Positions 50,701-59,961 of a DNA stretch of 64,000 nucleotides are shown piece after piece. The notes beneath the pieces are model-generated. The model was not told where the DNA came from and searched no databases. It saw nothing but the letters and a program-made list of their open reading frames with translations. A program made the translations under genes and the position numbers. Within the stretch, counting starts at the first letter, position 1. Each line of letters begins with the position of its first letter. This DNA comes from Tyto alba (Eukaryota; Chordata; Aves; Strigiformes; Tytonidae): contig NW_024881313.1 of NCBI RefSeq assembly GCF_018691265.1, positions 3,588,501 to 3,652,500 of the forward strand, written 5' to 3'.

Positions 50701-50908
50701 CGTTTTGAGTTAAGGCTGCTCTTCTGACCAAGGAGGTGATCTGTGAATAGGCAAAGAGTTTCAGAGGTTGCCACAGAAGTGCCCCCTTGACTCCCACCTT
50801 CACCCCCAGGGCCACAGCCAGGAGCTCTTGGCGCTTCCTTCCTCGCTTCGACTTGTGAACAACGGCACAGTTTTTCTCATTCTCCAGCCACAGATCCTCT
50901 GAGAACAT
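26627..50908 (-). CDS. CHN2: beta-chimaerin, beta1 isoform (whole gene model, 7 coding exons)
   Basis: The gene encodes beta1-chimaerin, a Rac-directed GTPase-activating protein. Its C1 domain binds diacylglycerol or phorbol ester and brings it to membranes, where the RhoGAP domain stimulates GTP hydrolysis. Seven exons at 50908-50663, 44073-43989, 41548-41375, 39571-39494, 32535-32398, 30514-30409 and 26798-26627 total 999 coding bases, giving 332 residues plus stop. This equals the length I recall for mammalian beta1-chimaerin. Every junction has AG and GT, and phases match throughout. The C1 domain covers residues 79-128 with zinc ligands H79, C92, C95, C109, C112, H117, C120 and C128. RhoGAP covers about 135-332, with the arginine finger R177 in GLYRVSG and the motif [17 protein letters not shown] near the C-terminus. 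It is CHN2 rather than the paralogue CHN1 because of residues such as [18 protein letters not shown]. The SH2 exons of the long beta2 isoform were not found here. Confidence 0.97.
26799..30408 (-). other. CHN2: CHN2 intron (before last exon)
   Basis: This is a 3.6-kb intron from donor GTGAGT to acceptor TTTTAG. At 27.1-27.9 kb it holds a moderately GC-rich stretch with open frames on both strands that resemble no known protein. The words TATGTATGCC repeat near 29.84 kb. No RNA gene or recognisable transposon was seen. Confidence 0.85.
30409..30514 (-). CDS. CHN2: CHN2 exon, RhoGAP helices ([13 protein letters not shown])
   Basis: This exon encodes residues 241-275 and two bases of codon 276. 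The text [19 protein letters not shown] leads to [14 protein letters not shown], the RhoGAP helix whose conserved lysine supports the GTPase contact. The acceptor is GTTTTTACAG and the donor AAA|GTGAGT. It joins in phase to the last exon, which supplies the final G of Lys276. Confidence 0.97.
30515..32397 (-). other. CHN2: CHN2 intron
   Basis: This is a 1.9-kb intron between the two RhoGAP core exons. I saw no recognisable gene or repeat; short open frames around 31.6-32.1 kb look like chance. Confidence 0.85.
32398..32535 (-). CDS. CHN2: CHN2 exon, RhoGAP core ([13 protein letters not shown])
   Basis: This exon encodes residues 195-240 and one base of 241. It contains the conserved [18 protein letters not shown] segment of RhoGAP domains, where the LKLYFRxLPxP motif forms part of the helical core. 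The acceptor is CCTCTTCTAG and the donor CAA|GTAAGT, both strong. Small differences from mammals (for example [14 protein letters not shown]) are conservative. Confidence 0.97.
37388..37413 (+). repeat. 26-base poly(C) run
   Basis: Twenty-six consecutive C lie within the largest CHN2 intron; the minus (transcribed) strand carries G, so the pre-mRNA would contain a G26 run. Confidence 0.98.
38278..38298. other. alternating purine-pyrimidine tract with CGCGTATACGCG palindrome
   Basis: Twenty-one bases alternate perfectly between pyrimidine and purine and contain a perfect 12-base palindrome at 38282-38293 with four CpGs. Such tracts favour Z-DNA. It lies in a CHN2 intron in otherwise CpG-poor DNA. 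Confidence 0.8.
39494..39571 (-). CDS. CHN2: CHN2 exon carrying the RhoGAP arginine finger
   Basis: This exon encodes residues 169-194 and one base of 195 ([12 protein letters not shown]...DVKMAFDR). R177 in GLYRVSG is the arginine that RhoGAP proteins insert into the GTPase active site to stabilise the transition state. It is intact, so the enzyme is predicted to be catalytically competent. The boundaries are TTTGTTTCAG and GAG|GTATAC, phase 1 on both sides. Confidence 0.97.
39572..41374 (-). other. CHN2: CHN2 intron
   Basis: This is a 1.8-kb intron between the arginine-finger exon and the C1/RhoGAP exon. Nothing recognisable was seen apart from splice sites. Confidence 0.85.
41375..41548 (-). 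CDS. CHN2: CHN2 exon, second half of C1 and start of RhoGAP
   Basis: This exon encodes residues 111-168 and one base of 169. [17 protein letters not shown] completes the C1 domain with C112, H117, C120 and C128. A linker ([13 protein letters not shown]) follows, then the start of RhoGAP ([20 protein letters not shown]). The exon is bounded by TCTGTTTACAG and GAG|GTTTGT; the donor is weaker than its neighbours. Serine at residue 160 differs from the isoleucine (CHN2) or methionine (CHN1) I recall at this position in mammals. Confidence 0.97.
41549..43988 (-). other. CHN2: CHN2 intron splitting the C1 domain
   Basis: This is a 2.4-kb AT-rich intron that interrupts codon Asp111, between zinc ligands C109 and C112. 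No repeat or gene was recognised. Confidence 0.85.
43989..44073 (-). CDS. CHN2: CHN2 exon, first half of the C1 zinc finger
   Basis: This exon encodes residues 83-110 ([18 protein letters not shown]...VRCS) and the first base of codon 111. It supplies zinc ligands C92, C95 and C109 and the FMWGLIAQG segment, which in C1 domains forms part of the diacylglycerol-binding groove. The acceptor is TTGTATTACAG and the donor CAG|GTAGTC. It follows the previous exon in phase 0 and ends in phase 1, which the next exon completes as Asp111. Confidence 0.97.
44074..50662 (-). other. CHN2: CHN2 intron 1 of the beta1 form
   Basis: This is a 6.6-kb intron between the beta1 start exon and the first C1 exon. 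Several open frames of 60-150 codons occur (for example 45.0-45.5 kb, minus), but none resembles a known protein. It is AT-rich with no evident transposon. Confidence 0.85.
50663..50908 (-). CDS. CHN2: CHN2 beta1 first coding exon (beta1-specific N-terminus plus shared exon)
   Basis: This exon encodes residues 1-82. Residues 1-56 start [13 protein letters not shown] and end LKLFAYSQ; they match the N-terminus that distinguishes beta1- from beta2-chimaerin and carry a basic stretch (KSKRGRKRQ). Residues 57-82 ([20 protein letters not shown]..) are shared by both isoforms and lead into the C1 domain, supplying its first zinc ligand, H79. The ATG at 50908 is chosen because the similarity starts there and the total then equals 332 residues; it has G at -3. 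The frame stays open upstream to 51100, but that part resembles nothing I know and is read as 5' UTR. The exon ends with a strong donor, AAG|GTAAGC. Confidence 0.95.
50741..50742 (-). promoter_or_regulatory. CHN2: internal 3' splice site for the long (beta2) isoform
   Basis: The sequence ...CTATTCACAG lies exactly where the beta1-specific codons end and the shared codons (ITSLVRR) begin, and it leaves phase 0. In transcripts from an upstream promoter it would act as the acceptor that joins SH2-containing exons to the shared exon. In beta1 transcripts the same bases are translated as the end of KLFAYSQ. The site itself is seen directly. Its use in beta2 follows from known chimaerin isoform structure and is not proved here. 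Confidence 0.8.
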
Positions 50909-51300
50909 AGCGCTGGGATCCCAAATCTTTTCCCTGTCTTCCTTGGCGCCCGGGAGCCTGACTGTAGTCAGTACGGTACAGTTTGTCCAACTGCTTCTGA
51001 TGTTAGACAGCAGATTTGAAGCAGCTGCAGCCCATTCTGCCGAGACCTCTGGCATGTGACTCGAATGGGCCGTCTTGTGGGACGGAAGGAGCTTCTGCAT
51101 CTGAATAAGTAACGGCCTGTGCCGTGCGATTTCTTAAGGCAGATGTGTGCCTCGAACAATAGCCCGAATTCATACACTGAGCAACCTTCCCCCCTGACCC
51201 TCCCCGAGCGGTGGTTTCCAGCTAGGTGCTGCTGAAATGCCGACTGGGGTGCGGGACAGCGTTACAGCTTCACACTCAAAGGCATTTCCAGGGACAGATC
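50909..51300 (-). promoter_or_regulatory. CHN2: probable beta1 5' UTR and promoter region
   Basis: Beta1-chimaerin is known to start from its own promoter within the CHN2 gene. Here the beta1 start codon is continuous with the shared exon, so transcription must begin just upstream, in this interval or slightly beyond. The sequence is moderately GC-rich with a few CpGs. No clear TATA box was found at a suitable distance. The position is inferred from the gene model. Confidence 0.5.
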
Positions 51301-54200
51301 GTTTCAACTCCACAGCGTGTTAAAAATGAACAAACAAACAAAAAGCCCTGCTAAAGCCCACACGGATGCTGCATCTAATTACACTCAGACTTGGAGACTT
51401 ATCAGCCAGCAGTCTGCATGCCAGCAGATTAAACCCTTAAACCCATGATCACTGTTTAATCTTACAGAGCTAAAAATCCCTATTGCCCCCCCCACCCCCC
51501 CGCCCCATCCTGTACAAGGGGAAAATCCAGCAGCACTGTAAGCATTAATAGCACTTTCATGCCATGTTTCAAACTAGAGCATTTTGTCAGTGTGCACTCG
51601 GTAGCACGGAGCTAGCTCCCTGGCAGGGCAGCTGAAAGCCCAGCTGGGACAATGCAGGCTAGGAAGCCCCCGAGCTCCGTGCAGCGCGTGTGAAGGCAGC
51701 AGGGGAGCTTCACAGGGATGTAGGAAGCCCGTGCACCCAGCCTCGCCTGCAGAGCAAGGTCTGCAAGGTAGTGAAAGCAGTCATCCTTGGCTCTGGTCAC
51801 CTGTGCCCATAGATTTGGTGCGTGGGGGGTACTGATTCCTAGTAAAGGCCCAGGGACAGGAGGGATCTGCACCCTGACCAGTCTGCGCTACAGCTCGCAG
51901 TATTACTTCGGGCAATTAATTCACTTCTTTACGGGCAGGTAGTTCCCCATCCCAGCACACAGAAGATGCGTGACACTGAGCGTCCCCTGGGAAGCACGTT
52001 CAGTGCACCCTCCCCACTGGCTCTCCTCCCTCCAGTTCTCCTCTCCTGTGCCCTTTGTGAGTATGCCCGTTCTCTACCCGTAAGAGGAGGACAGGAGTTA
52101 CCTGCTCAGCAGAGCACTGTGAGATTGAATTCTCTAAGTTGTGTCTAACACTTGAGATGCTGTGACAGAGCAAACTGGGGGTTATCAGCACTACTGGGAA
52201 AACTGCCTCTCTGAACTAGAGACACTAAAGATGGTATCAGCCTCTTACAGTCAACTTTCCCAGGAAATACGTGAAATTAAAGTATTTAATTCACTTATGT
52301 TAACTTGTGAAGTTGAACTTGCCTCTATTTTTCAGTCTGCTTTTACCTCAGAAAGCTCATCTAATTTACTTACTAAAACCTCCACCATATAGACTGCCCG
52401 CTCTTAGTAGAAGCGATGCTCTCCTGATTTGAAAGCCCAGGGGGGACAGATGGTTGGCTGTCAGCAACATCAGGCCATGCAATTTCAGACAGTGCCCTAC
52501 TTAGGGTTTTCAAGAAGTTGTGCAACCTGCAAAATCAGCTTCTCAGTTATAAGCTGATGCACTTACTTCTATGTATAGCATACTTAAATCCTTTCTTTTC
52601 CAGGTAACTCACAGCACCTCTTTTTACATGCACCCATACTCCAAAGCTTCTGCTCCCCGGTGGGGAGGATTTCCACACAACCCCATCTCTCCCTGAGCAG
52701 TTGCTGCCTGCCCAGCCTTTTCCTAGGGCTCGGCACTGTTAGCTGGCCACCGGTGACAGCCGTCTGTGATGCATGCATGGACATTGCTCTGCCTGGAGGA
52801 AATCCCTGCTGCTCTTCCATATGTCCTCCCACTGGAGAGTCCTGATTTCTGCCCGCTCAGGACCTTTATCGCCTTTGCAGCAGATGAAGACACACTAGGT
52901 CCCCAGGTCCCTCTCAATGTATCTCAAGAGGTGAGGAGCACTGCTTTTAGGGACATTTCTGACTCCATCAGAGGCAGTGGCTTCAGTTTGGGCTGTCACA
53001 AAGAAAACTTTGGAACAGCTTGAAGTTCTTATCATACTCCAGTTTCTTTCCTCAGTACCATTTAAAATGTATTTACATTTATCTGGAACAAAATCCGCAA
53101 ACTAGCTCTGAGTTGTTAAAACACCTCTGAAGCTACAGCATCTAAATCCCCATATAAACATAAGCTACTTTCTCTCTGACTCCCAGTATAACAGATCCGA
53201 AGTCAGAGAGAGGTTGGTTTCCTAATTTGTATTTATGTCAATAGACTGATAAAAATCCCATTATATAACTTTTTTTTTTTTTTTTTTTTTTTACATAACA
53301 AGGCAGATTTGATATTCGGGCTACAGGGTTATGATGATACACCTTGGAATTTCTATTTATTAAACTGTTTTTGGAATATCAGAGAGTCATCCTGGGGTCA
53401 GACATACAGTGCTATATTTAATGGAAACTCTTGAGTGTTTGCACAGAAGCGTTAAACTTAATAGACTTGAAGGAGGACAACTCAGCCAAACCAGTTCATA
53501 TGACTAAGGCAGATCAGTATTTACTGTTTATCGTACACGAAATTTTATTTATCCCCTAGGTTGCTTTTTCTGCCTTGCTTGGGCCCTGTTTAGACGGCTG
53601 TTTAATGGGAACCCTTGCAAACACAGGATGTGTACAAAAGGCCAACCGTGAGAGCATCCTATCCAGAAGCTTAATCATTAAGAAGCCCTACCACATCTGG
53701 TGTCTAAAATGGCGCTGTAAAACTGACATGAGCTGGACCACATAAATAGCCCCTTCCCTCTCTAAATATAATGCAAACAGCAGCAACAACAAATTCCCAG
53801 CAGCAACCAGTTCCAGTGTACTGATACCATAGGCCAAACCCAGCGCTCTCTTTTATCCGTTGTTTTAATACAAAATTTACTGCACGTGGTGTCAACTCAT
53901 TCAAAGAGCATCTCTTGATCAAGTTAGCAAGATAACCTGTAGCAGGAGAATGCCAGCGGCTAAAAATATTACTGCTGGTTGTCACCAAACATCTAAGCTA
54001 GTGAAAATTAAAAGGCAAATATGGCTTGTCTGCATTTTCAGACCGAAGGATCTCTGTGTAACATACGATTTTAGTTTACTAGTCTCTCTGTAAAACACGT
54101 GTACTGTATAGCAAATCGGGCATTTACGGCAAAATAAACGTCACCGAGCCAGAATAATAAAACTGAAAAAGGGAGGGGAAGAGGGTGGGCTCAGCTGTCG
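51301..54200. other. non-coding, probable long-isoform CHN2 intron
   Basis: No exon was recognised. A C-rich tract (51486-51505) and scattered short open frames are present. The region lies upstream of the beta1 exon and is probably intronic in beta2 transcripts. A pure poly(T) run of more than 20 bases lies near 53.27-53.29 kb. Confidence 0.6.
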
Positions 54201-54750
54201 CGCCATTTCCAGCATGCCTTCGCAGCGCGAGCTGAACCACACCATTGTCTCTCCCCTCAAACACTGGCGCCTTGTTTGCTAACAAAGGCCTCCGGGGCAG
54301 GAAAGAACAAATTGCAGTACGAAAAGCTTTCGGTTTCGCGCGCGTGGCATGATTCCTGCTGCAGTCGCGTGGGCAGCGCGGAGGCCTCGCTGGAAGCCAG
54401 CGGCGGGGGAGCTCTGCACGCTGCCCGGCTCCGCCGTGCCAGCTCCAGCGCGGCGGGAAGGGACGCTGAGGGGAGGCCATGGCTCCTCGCCACCAGCCGC
54501 CGCCGCGCCCGCCCGCGGCTGGCGGGGAAGGGGGTAGCGAACGGCCGGTCCCTGGCTCGCCGCTCTGCCTGCGGAAGGGCACCACTGCGGCGGGCAGAGG
54601 AGCGGCCTGGGCACCTCTCCTTGGACGATACCGCAAGCAAAAGGGAGACTGCTCCGTGAGGAGGAACCTGTGGCGAATCCATGACTGACCTCTAAGTAAA
54701 TACACTGAACACCGCACGCAGACACGGTCTTGGGTCAAAGCGAGGCCCGT
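54200..54750. promoter_or_regulatory. CpG island inside the CHN2 locus, no known gene
   Basis: This is a compact block rich in CG dinucleotides (for example CGCGCGCGTGG near 54340 and GCGGCGGG motifs) set in AT-rich surroundings, about 3.3-3.8 kb upstream of the beta1 start codon. Open frames exist on both strands but overlap each other, are arginine/proline/alanine-rich and match nothing I know. It is best read as a promoter-type CpG island, for an alternative CHN2 first exon or a non-coding RNA. The direction of transcription is not decided. Confidence 0.6.
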
Positions 54751-57100
54751 TTCCTCGCAGGCACGGCACACGCGGTAATCTGCCAGGCAGATGATGTTTG
54801 CTCAACTGCAAGCACACTGTGGAGATGACACACGGTGCAGGAATCTTGCAGCTATTGGGTTTTTCCTGGTTTTGTCCCTCGGAGCCCTTCCCACGATGTG
54901 CTCAGGAGACGATGCCGGAGAAGCTGGCGAGGGACGCAGTGGTCTGAGTGCGCTCTTGGCAAAACACAGGGCACAGAGGGGAAACAATGGCAAAGTGAAT
55001 CGAAGGGCTTCGCCACCGGCCCATGCCTCCCACTGCCACGGCACTGAGAGCTGCCATGAAAAGGCCTCTGTGCTGCCGAAACAGTGGGATGGAACAAGCT
55101 CCGAGCAGAAAATGTACTGAACGTGAAGCGGAGCATGATGCCTGCCAACCTGATCTTGCAAAACTGTCTTTCCTAAGAAAACACCCCTCTGGCGGGAAGG
55201 CTCCTGACGTCTGTTTGGTAAACAGAGATTGCAGAGGTGAGCAGGGCCGGGAAGCTCCACAACACAGAACTGGGGGTTAGGAAAGGAGTCAGACCGCACA
55301 GAAACTGGGCTGCCGCTGCTCTCTGCTTTGCTTTTGAGGGGGGGAACACAATCTACTTGCTCCCAAGGAATCAAAAATACACAAAAAATAATTAGCATTA
55401 ACTGCCTGCCACCCTCCTTTGTTCAACAGAGCTCCAACTGCAATCACTGAGAGTTTCCCCCAAAGGCAGGTCCACCTGTATTCCTCAGGAGTGCCATCTT
55501 GCCCACTGAAAACCCAACAGTCTCTTCTTTCCAGTAGAAAATTTCCTTTCAGGTGAGCTGGAGGTCAGTAAACTGGACATTGTCATTAAAAAAAAAAAAA
55601 AACAAAACCCACCACTGTTTTTTTAAAGGACTAAGATATATCTACAGGTTTGTTTTTTACTTCTTGGAGTTTCAACTTCCTTTTTTAAATAACCACCAGT
55701 CCCTCTGCAAAGCCTAAGTCTGAGGAGCTGTCAACAATATGCATAAGTGTTTATGGAAGCAGAACATCTATTCTGGAGAGCCTGGGTGCACTTCCATCAC
55801 CAGCAATCACACCCGGCTTTGGAGGACAACCCACTTGAGAGCAAAAGGAACTGATCATTTAGGAAGGCTCCTGCAGGACATGCTCTGAAGTTAAAGTTAT
55901 TAAAACTTTAATCTTTTACACCTCCCCTAAATTAATGTGACTGACTATTTGGTCCCCTCCCCTACAGACAAAAGACATAATTTACCTACAGCAAATGGAA
56001 ATATAATCTCCCTTAGACTTCAGATCCCCTTTCTAGATCCTCCTCAAACAAATTTTTCTGTATGCATCATGATTATTTTTCTCAAAACAATGTAGTGAAC
56101 CAAACAATTCAACAGCCAAAGGTGAAATACTGTAGAATCAGGAAGGCACTTGCGAGACTATTATTAAAAATAATAGTTGCTGTAAGCCTCTTATAGAGTA
56201 TTAATATAATAAACTATTGTCTATTTTGGAACAACAACTGGATCTTACATTAAGGGGTATGCAATTACATAGTCATCTCCAATTAAAAAATAAGGGGTTG
56301 ACTAAAACCTTTTATGTTGTCAGGCAATTGTATCACTTAATATGTTGTGTATTTCACATTTGCTGCTGTATTTAATGTCTGAAAGAGTATTTTGATTTCT
56401 TATTCTTGTAAACTATAATAAATTTGCATTGTGCTAAAAGTATAATGTCAGTATCGAGGAAGAAATAGTCCAGGAATAAGGAAAGGATAGTATAGGATGA
56501 ACTAATTCAGTCATTCCCTTGAATAACCTTGTGGAGATTAACATGGTAACAGCAGGTCTAGCCTATTTATTGCCTCAACTTCCTTTCCTCCCACTCTCTC
56601 CTTTATCCTTCCCAATCCATCTCCATACTTGTCAAGGTTATTAATGACGTTTTCCTGGACAAGTTCATGATCCTCTCCTCTGTGCTTAATATTCATGACC
56701 CAAACAGTAGCAGAGGGTTCAAAGAGTGGGGGCGTGAGGGCTTATGTGGGGCAGATGAGAGCAAAGCAGTGGGCCTGGACGGAGCCACTTCATCATCTGC
56801 AAACAGGGATTTCTCAGTGAAAATGCACTGAATTTATTTCTGAATTACTTCTTGTTCTCAGTGTGGATATAACATGTGATTGACTGAATTTGACTGACTG
56901 CAATGTATGTGAATGAGTACTGTTATCACACCTATAAATTAAAGCCTAACATCTGTAGGCAAACAAGAATTCAAAGCATAATATTTCCCATGATATTTGT
57001 TAAAAAATCTGCAGGGATTCCATTATTCTGTCAATGATGTTGTTTTTGTTGACAACAAAACTAACAGAGTATTTTTCTAACAAATGAACATTTAAGGATA
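54751..57100. other. non-coding, probable CHN2 intron
   Basis: No exon or known repeat was recognised. The part next to the CpG island (54.8-55.3 kb) is moderately GC-rich with overlapping open frames on both strands and no protein similarity; the rest is AT-rich. Confidence 0.6.
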
Positions 57101-57101
57101 G

Positions 57102-57223
57102 AATGGATGGATGGATGGATGGATGGATGGATGGATGGATGGATGGATGGATGGATGGATGGATGGATGGATGGATGGATGGACGGATGGATAAATGGAT
57201 GGATTGATAAATGGATGGATGGT
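57102..57223 (+). repeat. (ATGG)n tetranucleotide microsatellite
   Basis: An uninterrupted ATGG/GGAT array runs from 57102 to about 57180 and continues, with interruptions (GGACGG, ATAAATGG, ATTGATAA), to about 57223. About 20 perfect units make it likely to vary in length between individuals. Confidence 0.97.
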
Positions 57224-59318
57224 AGGTGTGATATAACTTATAACTATAGAAGAATCAGCCTGTAATTAATGCAAATTTCTAATACTGACTATATAGGCAG
57301 CCAGTATTTTGACATTTCACTCAGAGAGGAAATAGCCCAGCAACGTAATGAACTTAATATGATATACTGTGGGCTCTCTGAATTAAAAGGGAAGTGACTC
57401 ATGCTCTCTGCAAGATATGGGACTATTAGTCAGGAGACAGAGATTTAAAATAATATCCTTATAGTTTTTATTCAGACTCCAGTGGATGTAAGCTATCCAT
57501 GTGTATGACCTGTTCATCTTTTTATGTTTTTGCTATGAAGCTCTTGCTTTCTGAAGAAACAGCACATTATTTAGGAAAGCCAGCTTGCCATTGATTAAAA
57601 CTGTTATTACCCTGCAAGGAGACTGCAGAGCTTGAACTAGAGCCAAATCTACTGAGCTACCACACCGAAATGAAGAAGTTAATGCGCTTACTTCCCAGTC
57701 TGGGGAGAAAGAGGAAGGCAGGAATGTCCCCTCTGAGAAAGGTGACACCTGTGATGCCTGGCACAGCGCCCTTGGAAGGATGGGAGAGGGGCTAGAGGCA
57801 CCGCAAGCGCGGCAGCCCTGCCCTCAGGGCCCTTTCGGCTTGCTCGTGTGGGGTTGTCATTAACCAGAACTGCTCGTGCACTGAAGGAGCTGGCTGGGTG
57901 CCATGCTCAATCACAGGCTTGAATTGAGGACCGCATTTTGTGAGGCTGCATTAAGTCTGGTTAATGTCAGGACATCAAATGAATGAGCTTGATAATAAAT
58001 CCCAGTGCTGTACAGCTACTGTGTTGTATAGCTGGTGGGTGTAAGGCCCGGATGTTTGACTGTGTGCCTCATCGTACCCCCAAACACATGCAGAGGACAG
58101 TACACAAACACCTACCTCCATACTTTTGGGATAATTCTCATTTCTGTGTCTCAAACACTACTGTGCCCTACAGGCAGGTGTTATCCCAAAGCAATACAGT
58201 AAGCGGCTATTTGCTCCATACACAGTAAAACTTCACACAATGAAAACAAATACAATACGAAAAATAAAATACAGAGAGTTATTCTGTTTCTCACTTTCAG
58301 TTCTGCTACTAAATGATGGTGGGAGGAAACTTCTCTCGAGATGAGACCAACTCAGCCTTGCAGCATATGCTCTAGGCTGAATCTTATGGACCACAGTCAG
58401 AGCTTCTGTTAATATAGAGAAACAAAAATCCACCCCTCCCGGAATTATTTCAAAAGATGGAAGAAAACAGGCTTCAGGAGAGTTTCCTAGAAACCACACT
58501 GCCAGACAGCAATGGCATTTATGTTCAGAGCCACTAACCGCCCGGCAGAGCCAGCTGATCTCTGGAGGGACTGTAAAGTGATGTCAAGAGAGCTGCCAGA
58601 ATGTAAAGTATGCTGCGGCAGTCTTGGGAGCCAACAGCAGTGCTCTAAGTTTTGCCTGAGCTCAAGACATCTTAAAACAAGAGACTTTAATGTGGGTTAA
58701 AGAAGAGGTTTATGTAAGTGAAAGAAAACACGTAATTTGTGAACCAGTGAGCCGGGAACTGGTGATCATCTTGTCTAAAAACTGGCAATCTGTAAAATTG
58801 TTCCTAGACAGTAACAGTTCAGGAGTGGATCTCAATGGTGTGATGCTCTGTTCATTTAGCGCCCACAGGGAGATGGTGATGATAAACAATTTACAGGGAT
58901 GACAGTGCCAATATCAGCATTAAGCAGGAAACAGTATTTTTCTCTGGTTTTGGCAGTTTCTGGGCGGTGTGAAGGAACTCTAAAGCTTCAGCCTCAAACT
59001 TATAAACAGCATGACCAAGTTACACTGCTGCTCAGCAGTTGTGACACCTTCAGGTAAGCTACACAGTGCAAGGACCTAGAAACGTAATCATGTTCTCCAT
59101 CGTAAGTACTATTTCTGTTCCCTTTTACTGCATGTCCTGGGTTGAGTATCTTGTGACTTCTTCCTGCAAAAATGCATAAACCAGGTAGACAATACAAGGT
59201 GAAAGGAATTATTTGTGCCAAATAGGGCACAGAGGAGGCAATTAGCAAATAGGAACACAGTATGTTTTCAGGTTGATAGAATACTTTTCAACAAGTCTGA
59301 GCCATTGCCTTTTATCAC
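57224..59318. other. non-coding, probable CHN2 intron
   Basis: No recognisable exon, RNA gene or transposon. Short open frames lack similarity to known proteins. Confidence 0.55.
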
Positions 59319-59450
59319 AAAAAAAAAAAAAAAAAAAAAGGAGATGTGCTAGTTTTCTAAAAATGCTGTGCTTTATGAACTTCTAGTTCAGTATCCTTTA
59401 TGAATCTCATGGCAGAAAAAAAAAAAAAAGAAAAAAAAGAAGAAGAGGCA
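59319..59450 (+). repeat. poly(A) run and purine-rich tract
   Basis: A pure run of 21 A (59319-59339) is followed after 75 bases by a second A-rich, all-purine stretch (about 59416-59445) ending in GAAGAAGAGG. No LINE or retrocopy body was recognised directly upstream, so these may be simple low-complexity DNA. Confidence 0.85.
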
Positions 59451-59869
59451 ATAGGGAACCATTTTCTACGTGCGTAAGTGGAACTGTGGCACGGGGAGGA
59501 TCACTGGTTTTGGTGCTGGGCCAGCCATGGCTGTCCTATGACTCGTCTGAGCTCAGCTGTGTAGCTACGAATGCCTCCGTGTTCCAGGATGTGTTGCCCT
59601 GAGATGGGAGCATACCGTGCTCACAGCTTACCCGTTGGTGAAATATGTGCTTCTGTGCCATCAAGCTTCAAGGAGTGACACCTTGTTCATGAGAGACAAG
59701 GTCAAATCCTGGACTGTAATCCCAAAAGAAGTGGTAAGGCTGTATGACCCCTGGTGTATCTCTGACTAATGGCTCCAAAATGTGTGTTTGCTTAGAACCA
59801 GCGCAGGAATCCATGCAGACAGAAGTGATGTTGGGTTAAAGGAAAGATAGGAGGCTCTGTACTCAGCGG

Positions 59870-59961
59870 TGATTACTTGTGTCCCTGCTCATGGCAGGGG
59901 AGTTGGAACTAGATGACCTTTAAGGTCCGTTTCAACCCAAACCATTCTAAGATTCTATGAT
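59870..59961 (+). mobile_element. 3' end of a CR1 LINE (5'-truncated)
   Basis: The text GGCAGGGGAGTTGGAACTAG, followed by ATGACCTTTAAGGTCC and TTTCAACCCAAACCATTCT, is the conserved 3' tail of avian CR1 retrotransposons. It ends in the short direct-repeat terminus ATTCTAAGATTCTATGAT. The body is truncated: a possible TGTTGGGTTAA remnant near 59830 suggests slight extension upstream. No open reading frame remains. Confidence 0.9.

Noticed and set aside
54124..54771. 215-codon minus-strand open frame over the 54-kb CpG island
   Set aside because: Four further open frames overlap it on both strands, it has arginine/proline-rich low-complexity text, and no family is recognised. It is better explained as CpG-island DNA.
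59319..59445. A runs as possible tails of processed retrocopies
   Set aside because: No gene-like or LINE-like body lies directly upstream, and no target-site duplication was seen.
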